Assembly (NCBI GenBank): GCA_019751815.1
Contig: JAIEMW010000003.1
Location: forward strand, 62,001 to 126,000
DNA from: Cyanobacteriota bacterium
Lineage (GTDB): Bacteria > Cyanobacteriota > Vampirovibrionia > Vampirovibrionales > Vampirovibrionaceae
Reading direction: 5' to 3'
Length of the DNA: 64,000 nt
Numbering within the stretch: the first letter of the stretch is position 1; each line of letters begins with the position of its first letter. A program made the position numbers and the translations under genes. The notes below the pieces were generated by a model that made no database searches, was not told where the DNA came from, and saw only the letters and a list, made by a program, of their open reading frames with translations. Positions 9,227 to 17,502 of the stretch are shown here, piece after piece.

Positions 9227-10356
9227 CTCATCTGCCCTCCTCGTTTCATTTTTGCTACGTTCAGGCCTGCCGATCTGCGTGCCTGGATAAACTGTTGGAA
9301 AAGCTGCCCCCGGTCATATTCAAGATCTTGTGAAATAAGCGGCGTATGTATTGAAGCGCCTGAAGGTTGGTATTTGGGCTTATGGACAGAAGTGATCACC
9401 TGATAAGCACTGTAAGCCGTAACCGCCAATAACCCCAGTAATGTGTATTTTTGAAGGCCAGAGCTACTCGGTGCAAGGGCGCTTTTCAAGCCCAATTCCA
9501 GCAAGCTCTGTAAATGGGTCACTGTCCGCCTGGCTCGTTGCCAAATGTTACCTTCACCGGCCTGTGTCCAAATCCGCCGAAGGACTCCCTGAGGAGAGAA
9601 AACAGCCCCCCACGCATCACTGCGGGCAATAAAACCAGCACCCACAGCAGCCAGTGCATTGCCGAGTAATAGTTTTAACCCGCGTGAACCACTGATAATT
9701 TGCCGCAGTTGCTCATGAATGGCTTCTTTTTGATCGGCCAAATAGGGTGGAATTCCCATTTTTCTGCCCATTTTTGAATAATGTTCCGGCATCAGCAAGT
9801 CAAATCGAGGGAAATCAGCGCTAGCAAACACATTTTCTACTCGACCGTCTGCTCTTCGGTATTTCAAATTAAGATCGACCCCGTATTTGAGGCGGTATAA
9901 CGAATTGATTGCCCAGTTAGCCACCCCAACACCCAGATAATACAAGGCGACCCCGGCTCCAATCCGACTGGCAGGCACTTTATTCTTTCCTGCAGCCAAA
10001 AAGCTACCGACTAAAAAGAGGCCCCCCAAGTAATACGGAATCTTGGCCACCAAAAGAAAATCAGAAAACGTAAAATCAGCATCTCCCTTAAGCCCTTTAA
10101 CCACTGCCTTTGGAAGAGTCCACCCAATTGTTCTCACCCGGTGCAAAGCATGATCCAGCATGCTGTAGTCCAGAATCCTGTCGACTGGAACGTGATGGAT
10201 ATTTTTTTCTTTGGCTGTGATGGGATCAACCAAATAGCCCTGATCGGGCAATGCACTATCGCGCAACGCAGAGCCCCTAAGCTCTTGGGAAAGCTCGTTC
10301 AGCAATGCTCTGGGTTGATTAAGCCTAATAACGGGCGAAGTGGAGGAAACGCTCAC
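9223..10356 (-). CDS. Unknown membrane protein, paralogue of the following gene (377 aa)
   Basis: An unrecognised 377-aa protein. It has two or more hydrophobic segments at about 105-165 (YYLGGLFLVGSFLAAG and a Gly/Ala/Val-rich partner), a third around 235-250 (LLLGNALAAVGAGFIA) and one near 320 (YTLLGLLAVTAYSAY). The segment YGVDLNLKY ... KMGIPP is shared in pattern with the 511-aa protein downstream. The start is GTG 10356, with AGGAGG about 5 nt before it. It is the first long gene of a three-gene leftward operon ending in a GH13 enzyme, with 4-nt ATGA overlaps. A possible 32-codon ORF overlaps its start. Function unknown. Confidence 0.78.
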   Translation of the reverse strand: MSVSSTSPVIRLNQPRALLNELSQELRGSALRDSALPDQGYLVDPITAKEKNIHHVPVDRILDYSMLDHALHRVRTIGWTLPKAVVKGLKGDADFTFSDFLLVAKIPYYLGGLFLVGSFLAAGKNKVPASRIGAGVALYYLGVGVANWAINSLYRLKYGVDLNLKYRRADGRVENVFASADFPRFDLLMPEHYSKMGRKMGIPPYLADQKEAIHEQLRQIISGSRGLKLLLGNALAAVGAGFIARSDAWGAVFSPQGVLRRIWTQAGEGNIWQRARRTVTHLQSLLELGLKSALAPSSSGLQKYTLLGLLAVTAYSAYQVITSVHKPKYQPSGASIHTPLISQDLEYDRGQLFQQFIQARRSAGLNVAKMKRGGQMR

Positions 10357-10423
10357 GTTCCCCTCCTGTGGTTAAAGCAAGTAAGCAGGTGGCAAGAATC
10401 AATTTGCCTAAATGGACACCCAT
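10325..10423 (-). CDS. Possible 32-aa hydrophobic leader peptide/small membrane protein
   Basis: A short ORF starts at ATG 10423 with GAGGG about 8 nt upstream and runs MGVHLGKLILATCLLALTTG followed by a charged tail, ending at a TAG inside the next gene. The hydrophobic core looks like a signal peptide or single helix. It overlaps the start of the 377-aa gene in another frame, and that gene's SD lies within it, so translational coupling is possible. Could also be chance. Confidence 0.3.
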   Translation of the reverse strand: MGVHLGKLILATCLLALTTGGERERFLHFARY

Positions 10424-10524
10424 ATTAACATCCCTCAAGAACAACAATTGTTCCCAAAGGGGATTTTATGTCCGAATATTAAGCAGACGGACTCTTCGGC
10501 GACTGAAAAGGCTGTCCTAGAATA

Positions 10525-11679
10525 TTAATCTGTGGAAGCCATGGAACGCGGAGGAAAATCGTTTTGAGGAGATTCCATCGTCAGTGGGGTAAAGCTGAGA
10601 GAAATCCGACGCTCTTGGGGGTGGAATTTCACGACAAAGACGTGAATTTTTTCACCAGGCTCAAGCTTTTTCCCTTGTTTTTGTTCATGTTCCATTAAGT
10701 CTTTACTGGGGAGAAGCGCTTCCACACCAGGGAACACTTCGACAAAAGCGCCAAAATGCTTCAGGCGAGTAATCGTGCCTTCCACATCATCGCCCAACTT
10801 AATCTGGTTAGAGACCTCGACCCAAGGATCGTTAAATTGACTCTTAATCGAAAGGCTGACGCGTTGTTTCTCGGTATCAATCCCGATCACTTCGACTTTG
10901 ACCTTTTCGCCTACTTTGAGAATATCGGCAGGGTGTTCCACCCAGCGCCAAGACATCTGAGACAGCGGGAGCAAGCCGTCCACCCCGCCCAGATCAACAA
11001 AGGCACCAAACTCGGTCAGGCGAACAACATCCCCTTCTATCAGATCCCCGACAGTCAGGTTGCCAAACAGCTTGCTGCGCTGTTCTGCCATTTGTTCTGC
11101 CATCACTTTTCGGTGCGACAGAATAATATTGTTGTTCTGCTGCTCTAAACTCAGGATTTTTAGCGGGAGTTTTTGGTTCAGCAACGACTCATAAGAATCT
11201 CTTACTCGCAGATGGCTTGAGGGGACAAAGCCGCGAAGGCCCATCACATCGACCAGTAGGCCACCTTTAACGATAGAGGAAACTGTACATTCAATCACCG
11301 CATCGTTTTGCATCATTTCCTCCAAGCGCTGCCAGGTTTGTGCTTGGAACACACGTTTGCGTGAAAGCTGGAATTGGCCTTCTTCATCCTCATTGCGGAG
11401 GATAAAGAACTCGTACTCTTCACCAATGGTGAGCGCTTCTGAAAGAGACGCTGGCGGTGGATAGGATAATTCTTTCAGTGAGATGTAGGCTGCTGTTTTT
11501 GAGCCAATATCAATCAAAGCGCCATTGGACTCGTAAGAGACCACAATGCCTTTGACAATGTCACCACGCTTAAAAGCGTAATCAAATCGCTGGAGCAGAC
11601 TCGTAAACTCTTGATGTGCTGGGGACGGGTTCGCTTCCTCCTCAGGACGCCCCAGTTTATTCTTCCCGGATGGGGACAT
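10525..11679 (-). CDS. rpsA: Ribosomal protein S1-like protein with four S1 domains
   Basis: RNA-binding protein of the ribosomal protein S1 family, expected to help 30S subunits capture mRNA. The 384-aa chain shows four S1 OB-fold repeats. Approximate starts are residue 39 (GDIVKGIVVSYESNGALIDIG), 120 (NDAVIECTVSSIVKGGLLVDV), 205 (GDLIEGDVVRLTEFGAFVDLG) and 290 (GDDVEGTITRLKHFGAFVEVF). E. coli S1 has six; cyanobacterial Rps1 proteins are short like this one. ATG 11679 has GGAGG about 12 nt upstream. It lies downstream of the sigma factor gene, separated by a strong terminator. I cannot tell from sequence whether this is the main S1 or a paralogue. Confidence 0.85.
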   Translation of the reverse strand: MSPSGKNKLGRPEEEANPSPAHQEFTSLLQRFDYAFKRGDIVKGIVVSYESNGALIDIGSKTAAYISLKELSYPPPASLSEALTIGEEYEFFILRNEDEEGQFQLSRKRVFQAQTWQRLEEMMQNDAVIECTVSSIVKGGLLVDVMGLRGFVPSSHLRVRDSYESLLNQKLPLKILSLEQQNNNIILSHRKVMAEQMAEQRSKLFGNLTVGDLIEGDVVRLTEFGAFVDLGGVDGLLPLSQMSWRWVEHPADILKVGEKVKVEVIGIDTEKQRVSLSIKSQFNDPWVEVSNQIKLGDDVEGTITRLKHFGAFVEVFPGVEALLPSKDLMEHEQKQGKKLEPGEKIHVFVVKFHPQERRISLSFTPLTMESPQNDFPPRSMASTD

Positions 11680-11773
11680 GTGGCACGGCTACCTCCAACG
11701 ACGACAATAAAGCAAATGCAGAAACAAACAATAAAAAGTGAAATCTAAAAAGATAAAATCAAAAAGATCCACT

Positions 11774-11809
11774 AAAAAATAAAGTGGACTAAACGTTAGA
11801 ATAGTCCAC
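11774..11809 (-). terminator. Rho-independent terminator of the sigma factor gene
   Basis: On the minus strand an 8-bp perfect stem (GTGGACTA / TAGTCCAC, arms at 11802-11809 and 11784-11791) is followed by TTTATTTTTT. It sits about 30 nt after the sigma factor stop codon and before the S1 gene, so it separates their transcription. Confidence 0.75.
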
Positions 11810-11839
11810 AATAAAAATTATATCAATAAGATCTCGGTT

Positions 11840-12931
11840 TTAATCCATAATTTGTTTGAGGAAAACCGATTCACGGAGTTTCTGAATCGCCCGTATCTCA
11901 GTCTGGCGAATGCATTCACGGGTTACCCCATATTGCCGGCCAATTTCATCCAAGGTCCTCTTTTTGGAGGACACTGTCCCGTGAGCGGATTTATTTTGTG
12001 TCGGATTTTGTCCGTCTTCTTGACCTTCCTCTTGACCTTCCTCTTGGCCTTCCTCTTCAAAGCCATATCGTTGACGAAGGACATCACGCTCTCGAGGCAG
12101 AAGGGTCTGGTATAACGCAAGATGCAGCATTTCGTGCGCACTTTCCTGAAAAAACAACGCTTCAATTGAAGGGCGTTCATCCTCAAGCGTTTCAGCCAGG
12201 GTTTGTGTGTTACCGTCTTTCATCACGGATTCCGATTCCAGACTCACTGTTTTTTGAGACATGACAGTCAGGTGCTGTACTTTTTTAATGGACATCCCCA
12301 AAAGAGAGGCCAGCTCAGTATCAGAGGGAAGATGACCGGATGTTTCCAGAAACTGTTCGCGGGCTTTCTTCAGCTTGCTCATTGCATCCAGGACATGGCC
12401 TGGCAGGCGAATCGAACGATCATAGTCTGAAAACGCTTGGCAGACGGCTTGCTTAATCCACCAGGTGGCATAGGTTGAAAAACGAAATCCCCGTCGGTGA
12501 TCAAATTTCTCTACCGCACGAATCAACCCAACATTGCCTTCTTGCAAGAGTTCGAGAAAATCGACGCCACGTCCTGCGTAACGTCGTGCGATACTCACAA
12601 CCAGCCTTAAGTTTGCCTGAATCAGTTTTCGCTTGGCGGCTAAATCCCCTTGCTCAATTCGTTTGGCCAGTGCAATTTCTTCTGCCGCGCTGACTAATTG
12701 AGATTTAATGCCAATTTGGCGTAAATACTGAACGGTTGCCTCTTCCAAAACCCGAACTTCTGTTTCACAGGCCTGGGGTTCTGTTTCAACAAGGGCTGTG
12801 GAAATAAACCCATCCGCCAAAAAGTTATCTTGCGAACTATCTTGAGAAAAATGATGGCGGGGACTCACGGACACATTCTGTTTCTTACCACGGGGTAATT
12901 TGGATGGGGACAATGTAGACGCTCTTCTCAT
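11840..12931 (-). CDS. RpoD/SigA-group sigma-70 factor with acidic repeat insert in region 4
   Basis: A group 1/2-type sigma-70 factor directing RNA polymerase to -10/-35 promoters. Visible parts: region 1.2 (YLRQIG, about 69), region 2 (LIQANLRLVVSIARRY with 2.3/2.4 RFSTYATWWIKQAV near 150), region 3 (about 175-235) and region 4 (LPRERDVLRQRYGF at 278-291, then RTLDEIGRQYGVTREC from about 325). Between the two halves of region 4 is a ~30-residue insert of EEGQ-type repeats followed by a Thr/Ser/Lys linker, absent from typical RpoD. The -35 recognition helix reads RECIRQTE instead of RERIRQIE. Start: ATG 12931 with AAGGAGG about 10 nt upstream; the longer ORF would place that SD inside codons. 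No region 1.1 is evident, so it may be a group 2 factor. Confidence 0.88.
   Translation of the reverse strand: MRRASTLSPSKLPRGKKQNVSVSPRHHFSQDSSQDNFLADGFISTALVETEPQACETEVRVLEEATVQYLRQIGIKSQLVSAAEEIALAKRIEQGDLAAKRKLIQANLRLVVSIARRYAGRGVDFLELLQEGNVGLIRAVEKFDHRRGFRFSTYATWWIKQAVCQAFSDYDRSIRLPGHVLDAMSKLKKAREQFLETSGHLPSDTELASLLGMSIKKVQHLTVMSQKTVSLESESVMKDGNTQTLAETLEDERPSIEALFFQESAHEMLHLALYQTLLPRERDVLRQRYGFEEEGQEEGQEEGQEDGQNPTQNKSAHGTVSSKKRTLDEIGRQYGVTRECIRQTEIRAIQKLRESVFLKQIMD
12019..12054. repeat. 12-bp in-frame tandem repeat in the sigma factor gene
   Basis: Three near-identical 12-bp units (CTTGACCTTCCT on the plus strand) plus a fourth degenerate unit to the left encode EEGQ-EEGQ-EEGQ-EDGQ in the region 4 insert. 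Because the unit is a multiple of three, slippage would change copy number without a frameshift. Confidence 0.8.
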
Positions 12932-12961
12932 CTGTATTTTTCCTCCTTGATACGACGACAA

Positions 12962-13644
12962 CGAAATGCGGCAAACCGCGCGTGACGCCCATCTCCACTT
13001 CCATAATGGAGATGCTGCTAAAATAGAACTGTTGCTAAATGAACAAGCCTTTGTCTATTTAGCATTGGCCGTAATTTGCTAAATTCTCTGCCTGTGCAAG
13101 CTTGCACAATCAGGCAATCAGCAAATCACTCTAAAAAAGTAGCAAGCAAAAAAACGAAGAAAATGGCGAAGCACACGCGCTCTCCAGAGTCCGAATGAAA
13201 AAAGAAAAAGCAAGCCCCCAGGTTGCAGCCAAAAACCAATGGGCAAACACAAGCGTGCTAACCAGGCCTTAAGGCAGAACAACGAGTTGGGGGCAATGCC
13301 CCGATTCACATGGTCTCTGATTGAAGTGTGTGTGGTCTTGTGGTGTGTGGCGTGTAAAAACAGTATCAACGGCTATCCAGCCGGACAAAAAACTCTCTAA
13401 AAATAAATCTTTCCAAATGTCCTGTCTAAGCGGATTGATTGAATTGATTGAACTGGACGCAACGACGAAACAAATGCTCAGAAAACAAAACCCGAATATC
13501 AGTGAGTGTTTAAAAAGTAGGGAGTAAATATTTCTTTTGTATATCTTTATGATATAGACACTTTTGACATTTTTCAATCATGCCAGCCAGATTTTGTAAC
13601 ATATCTTCGTAAATACAGCCGAAAGGCACGCTCTCAGAAGATTT
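12962..13644. other. 683-bp non-coding stretch with several inverted repeats
   Basis: No convincing gene is seen. Structured elements include an ATCTCCA/TGGAGAT stem near 12990-13013 and a TGCTAAAT/ATTTAGCA hairpin at 13033-13064 with an inner ACAA/TTGT stem. There is also a perfect 16-bp palindrome TGTGCAAGCTTGCACA at 13093-13108, GCCTTAAGGC near 13265 and GGGG-CAATG-CCCC near 13290. TGCTAAA recurs several times. The stretch lies upstream of the sigma factor (minus strand), so it may be its long 5' leader, or it may encode an independent small RNA. Family not recognised. Confidence 0.4.
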
Positions 13645-14613
13645 TCAGCTCTGCAAAAAACGATAGCCCTGAAATGTCCCGCGACGGGCAAACTCAGCAT
13701 CAATCTCGTTCATAATCTCCAGTTTTCGTTGCAACCACAGTGGGGCAACCACATGTTGATGATGACCGTTTCCCGCAACGCGGTGAATCACCGTTTCTGG
13801 AGACAAGCGCTCGATAAAATCAACGATCAAAGAGACATAGGCCTCTTGCTCTAAAGGCTGCCACTCACCCCGCAGGTAGCTTTCAGCGATCGGGGTGTTT
13901 TCCATCGCACACAGTAAATGAATTTTGACCCCTTGCACCTTGAGTGCAGCCAGACAGGCCGCGGTTTCCATTTGATCTTCCCAACTTTCTCCCGGAAATC
14001 CTAAAATCACATGAATACAGTGGTCTAAGGCAAATGACTGGTTGAGCTGAAAGGCGTTTAAAAAGTCTGCATGCGTTTCACACCGGTTAAGTAAATTCAG
14101 TGTTCGGTCATGCACTGTCTGCATCCCGTATTCAACGCAAATATAGTTGTCCGGGGTCTGGTAACTTGCAATCAAAGCAAGCTTTTCAGCGTCTACGCAA
14201 TCAGGCCTGGTGGAAATGGACATGCCAATCACGTCGGGGTGTGCGTGTATCGCTTCGTCATACAAGCGTTTTAGACGCTCTACAGGGCTATAGGTATTGG
14301 TATACGACTGGAAGTAAGCGATAAATTTTTCTGCCTTAAAACGAACCCGTTGACGTTCGATATTCTTGTGAATTTGCTCTGTCAGTGAATCCCGGCGGTT
14401 TTGCGCCCGAGAGGAGGACCCGGTATCATCACAAAACGTGCACCCCCCTGAACCCTTGGTGCCGTCTCGGTTAGGACACGTAAAGCCTGCATCTAAAGTG
14501 ACCTTATAGACCCTGCAACCAAAACGCTGCCTTAAGTAATCGCCATAGAGGCGATAGGGCTTTCCACTGGGGTAAATGGGTCGCTGGCGTTCAGATTTAT
14601 CCGTAACAGGCAA
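13645..14613 (-). CDS. YhcC/YtqA-type (TIGR01212) radical SAM protein
   Basis: A 322-aa radical SAM enzyme of the YhcC/TIGR01212 family, whose substrate is not settled. The iron-sulfur cluster cysteines are Cys46, Cys58 and Cys61 in TCPNRDGTKGSGGCTFCDD, the spacing typical of this family rather than plain CxxxCxxC. Other family hallmarks are the N-terminal GKPYRLYGDYLRQRFG, YFQSYTNTY, and ILGFPGES. The start is probably TTG 14613, since no in-frame ATG with a ribosome-binding site is seen, so the N terminus is uncertain. It is transcribed leftward and is divergent from a small RCK_C-domain gene across about 260 bp. No partner genes are evident. Confidence 0.88.
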   Translation of the reverse strand: MPVTDKSERQRPIYPSGKPYRLYGDYLRQRFGCRVYKVTLDAGFTCPNRDGTKGSGGCTFCDDTGSSSRAQNRRDSLTEQIHKNIERQRVRFKAEKFIAYFQSYTNTYSPVERLKRLYDEAIHAHPDVIGMSISTRPDCVDAEKLALIASYQTPDNYICVEYGMQTVHDRTLNLLNRCETHADFLNAFQLNQSFALDHCIHVILGFPGESWEDQMETAACLAALKVQGVKIHLLCAMENTPIAESYLRGEWQPLEQEAYVSLIVDFIERLSPETVIHRVAGNGHHQHVVAPLWLQRKLEIMNEIDAEFARRGTFQGYRFLQS

Positions 14614-14872
14614 GGCAGAAGGTCTTTCATCGAGTATGAAGGGGCTTAATTGGTTTTATTAAGGGTAGCACAGTCAGCTCTTATACCTGCTTTATATCCT
14701 ATTTTTAAAATACTTTTTTCAACAATGCTGCTGCTTTTACCCTTCGTGTATACATGACCCTCCTTTTCAGCACGAATTGCTTTTGTTAAAGTGAACCGGT
14801 ATTTCATTTAGGAGTCCATTGGGTTAGAAACACCGTCTGCATGCCAGACCTTGCGTCTGAGCAGGTAATTTC

Positions 14873-15262
14873 ATGTGCGTGTATCCTGACAAACCCGCTA
14901 AAAGCAGCATTCCGGAAAGGCACATTCAAAAAATGACCGCCGCAAAAACTGTTTTGACAAGCTCCGCTTTGACATTTGAAGCATTGATTGCATCGTGGAA
15001 CCTGTCCGTCATTGAAGTACTGGCGACTTCATTTTCAGGGATCGTTGGCAAACACCTTCAGAGTATTACCCTGCCTGAGCAAACCAGAGTGCTTTATGTG
15101 GCCCGCCAAAACCGACTGATTATGGATTTCGATGCCTTTTTTATTGAAGAAGGAGACAGGCTCTTTTTTCTCACAGCCAATCCAGAAGATAAGGCATTGC
15201 TAACGAGCAGATTGGGTGTAGTGAATGTGAAAGAACACCGTAGAGAAGAAAGTTTCGTCTGA
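14873..15262 (+). CDS. Stand-alone RCK C-terminal (TrkA-C) domain protein
   Basis: A 129-aa protein whose residues about 35-118 match the TrkA-C/RCK_C fold. A beta-alpha start (SVIEVLATSFSGIVGKHLQSITLPEQ) is followed by the characteristic strands (VLYVARQNRLI), a turn and EEGDRLFFLTANPEDKALL. These domains usually bind small ligands in potassium channels, transporters or regulators. No Rossmann (TrkA-N) domain or channel is fused or adjacent, so it may act as a soluble regulatory subunit. ATG 14873 has only a weak SD (AGG); ATG 14933 is possible. A terminator follows about 45 nt downstream, indicating a single-gene unit. Function unknown. Confidence 0.6.
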   Translation: MCVYPDKPAKSSIPERHIQKMTAAKTVLTSSALTFEALIASWNLSVIEVLATSFSGIVGKHLQSITLPEQTRVLYVARQNRLIMDFDAFFIEEGDRLFFLTANPEDKALLTSRLGVVNVKEHRREESFV

Positions 15263-15307
15263 TCTTACAGACTATTTTTACCAGTATTATTGGAGTGTGA
15301 CTGGGGG

Positions 15308-15333
15308 AGCCGCCTGCAAGAGGGCGGTTTTTC
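15308..15333 (+). terminator. Rho-independent terminator after the RCK_C gene
   Basis: A 5-bp GC stem CCGCC/GGCGG (extended by wobble and A-T pairs) with an 8-nt loop is followed by TTTTTC. It lies 45 nt after the RCK_C stop and 120 nt before glmS. Confidence 0.75.
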
Positions 15334-15451
15334 ATTAGGAGGGTTTTTTGTTGGCCATTTGCAGAAATTCCGGTTTTGGTTGAAGATACAGAGAGAATAC
15401 GGGCAAAATACCCAAACACAGTAAAACAATTTTAGAAAGGGTCACTCCGGC

Positions 15452-17488
15452 ATGTGCGGCATAGTTGGTTATTTGGGTCCTAAACCAGTGGTTCCCATTC
15501 TGGTTAATGGGCTTCGCTATCTGGAATACCGAGGGTATGACTCTGCCGGCATTGCTTACCTCAACGGTGAAGAGGATATGCTGCAAGTGTATAAGTCTGC
15601 CGGGAAATTGCTCAATCTTGAAAAGCTCTTACCGACTGGCATTTTGTCCCCAGCGTCGATAGAACAAAGAGCTCTGTCCGCCTCAAGCGTTTCTGGCCAG
15701 TCTGCTTTGGATAGCTCAAAAGTCTCTTCCGCCGTATCAGCCCCTGGCACTTTAAACCCCTTCATTGGTATTGGACATATTCGATGGGCCACCCACGGTG
15801 TACCAAACGACGTCAACGCACATCCCCACCTGAGCCAACATAAGGAAGTAGCTTTGGTGCACAACGGCATCATTGAAAATTATAACGAGATCAAGCAAGA
15901 CCTGACTCAAAAAGGCATGATCTTTCAGACGGAAACAGACACGGAATGTGTTGTGCAACTGCTGGAATACCTAATGAACACCCGTCAATGCCCTGAAAAA
16001 ACAGCATTTATAGACATTTTAAAAGAGGCAACCCAGATTCTCAAAGGGGCTTATGCTCTCACCATCATCTGCAAAAAAGAACCCACCAAACTGTATGCGG
16101 TTCGCAACCATGCCCCGTTGGTCATTGGGGTTGGCGAAAATGAGTTTTTCGTCGCCAGTGATGCCATTGCCATCGTGGATCATACCAACCGAATCATCTA
16201 TCTCAAAGACAATGAAATTGTCTGCATGACCAAAACAGGCTCACAATACAGCATTGAGATGCAATCTAACGAAGGGGCTGTTATCACCCCACACATTGAA
16301 ACGGTGACTTTGAGCCCACTTCAGCTAGATAAAAAGGGCTTTAAGCACTATATGCTGAAAGAAATCCATGAACAACCCGATGTTGTTCGGAATTCCCTCT
16401 CAGGCAGGTTGTTAGGGCCGCAGGACCCCATCCGTTTGCTCTCTCGAGAAGCGGAAGAAACCCAAACACAAGAAACACTGAAAAGCATTTTGACCCAGGC
16501 TAAGCGCTTAGTAGTGATTGGTTGCGGGACTTCGTTTAATGCTGGCATGGTCGGGAAATACTTTATTGAAGAAGTGGTCAAAATCCCAGTAGAGGTTGAA
16601 TCTGCAGGGGAGTACCGCTACAGAAACCCGGTAATTACTGAGGATACTGTGATTATCGCCATGTCACAATCGGGGGAAACCGCCGATACCATTGAAGCAG
16701 TTCGCCAATCCGCACTGCAAGGCGCTAAAGTGATTACACTGACCAACCGAGAAGACTCAACGCTTGCCCGAGAATCGGATTTGGTCTTGCCGGTTCGAGC
16801 CGGTGTTGAAGTCAGTGTGTGTGCTACCAAGACGTTTACCGCCCAAGTGATCGTTCTCTATCTTTTAGGGATGGCGATGGCCGAACATAGACAGGCTGTA
16901 GGCAAGGGCACCGTAAATCTTGAGTTTTTTCAAGAGCTCAAGAAGGGTTTACAGAGTATTCCTGCACTCATCGAGTCTATTCTTTCTAACCCCACTGAGC
17001 TACAAGCAACCGCCAAGCGCTTTGGGAATGCCCGTGATATTTTGTTCATCGCCCGTGGGGTAAATTTCCCCGTCGCTCTGGAAGGGGCCTTAAAACTGAA
17101 AGAAATCAGCTATATCCATGCAGAAGGCTACTCGGGCTCTGAGTTAAAACACGGACCCATTGCGATGCTGGATGAGGCGGTTCCTGTGGTCTCAATACTG
17201 ACACCAGGTCACGTGTTTGACAAAATATTTTCAAACTGCCAAGAGGCTCGTGCCAGAGACGCCCGGATGATCGCCGTCACCAATGCCACGCTAACAGAAC
17301 AACAGGCGAATTTATTCGAGTCCATTCTACAAATCCCAGATACGGGTTGTTCTGAAGCAGTGGGGGAATGGCTATCACCCCTACTGACAACGGTTCCCCT
17401 TCAATTATTGGCTTATTATATGGCCGAATACCTGGGCAAAGATGTGGACCAGCCCCGCAATCTGGCCAAAAGTGTCACTGTCGAATAA
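15452..17488 (+). CDS. glmS: Glutamine-fructose-6-phosphate aminotransferase (isomerizing)
   Basis: Makes glucosamine-6-phosphate from fructose-6-phosphate and glutamine, feeding peptidoglycan and LPS synthesis. The Ntn-type glutaminase domain starts MCGIVGYLG with catalytic Cys2 after Met removal; two SIS sugar-isomerase domains follow (about 350-500 and 520-660, with SQSGETADT and the C-terminal DQPRNLAKSVTVE). At 678 aa it is about 70 longer than E. coli GlmS. About 40 of these residues are a Ser/Ala-rich insert at roughly 62-105, before the GHIRWATHG motif, which carries Ile where Thr is usual. No glmS ribozyme is recognisable in the 190 bp upstream. Confidence 0.96.
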   Translation: MCGIVGYLGPKPVVPILVNGLRYLEYRGYDSAGIAYLNGEEDMLQVYKSAGKLLNLEKLLPTGILSPASIEQRALSASSVSGQSALDSSKVSSAVSAPGTLNPFIGIGHIRWATHGVPNDVNAHPHLSQHKEVALVHNGIIENYNEIKQDLTQKGMIFQTETDTECVVQLLEYLMNTRQCPEKTAFIDILKEATQILKGAYALTIICKKEPTKLYAVRNHAPLVIGVGENEFFVASDAIAIVDHTNRIIYLKDNEIVCMTKTGSQYSIEMQSNEGAVITPHIETVTLSPLQLDKKGFKHYMLKEIHEQPDVVRNSLSGRLLGPQDPIRLLSREAEETQTQETLKSILTQAKRLVVIGCGTSFNAGMVGKYFIEEVVKIPVEVESAGEYRYRNPVITEDTVIIAMSQSGETADTIEAVRQSALQGAKVITLTNREDSTLARESDLVLPVRAGVEVSVCATKTFTAQVIVLYLLGMAMAEHRQAVGKGTVNLEFFQELKKGLQSIPALIESILSNPTELQATAKRFGNARDILFIARGVNFPVALEGALKLKEISYIHAEGYSGSELKHGPIAMLDEAVPVVSILTPGHVFDKIFSNCQEARARDARMIAVTNATLTEQQANLFESILQIPDTGCSEAVGEWLSPLLTTVPLQLLAYYMAEYLGKDVDQPRNLAKSVTVE

Positions 17489-17502
17489 GTAATCACATCA
17501 CT

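Noticed and set aside
12932..12961. Sigma factor start at 12961
   Set aside because: It would translate through the AAGGAGG ribosome-binding site of ATG 12931.
13240..13310. Possible SRP (4.5S) RNA, from GCTAACCAGGCC followed by AAGGCAG
   Set aside because: The invariant GGAAGGAAGCAGCC-type core is missing and the flanks do not form the usual long hairpin.
13321..13527. 68-aa plus-strand frame in the non-coding block
   Set aside because: TTG start without SD and unlikely N terminus; only the last part looks protein-like. Too weak to call.
13118..13577. Two minus-strand frames (83 and 102 aa) upstream of the sigma gene
   Set aside because: They overlap each other and the palindromes, with Cys/Phe/His-rich sequence and no SD.
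13510..13602. 30-codon minus-strand ORF starting MLQNLAGMIEKCQKC
   Set aside because: It has a CxxC pair but no clear SD and is too short to judge; noted only.
15263..15451. glmS ribozyme upstream of glmS
   Set aside because: The spacer holds a terminator for the previous gene and no conserved ribozyme core.
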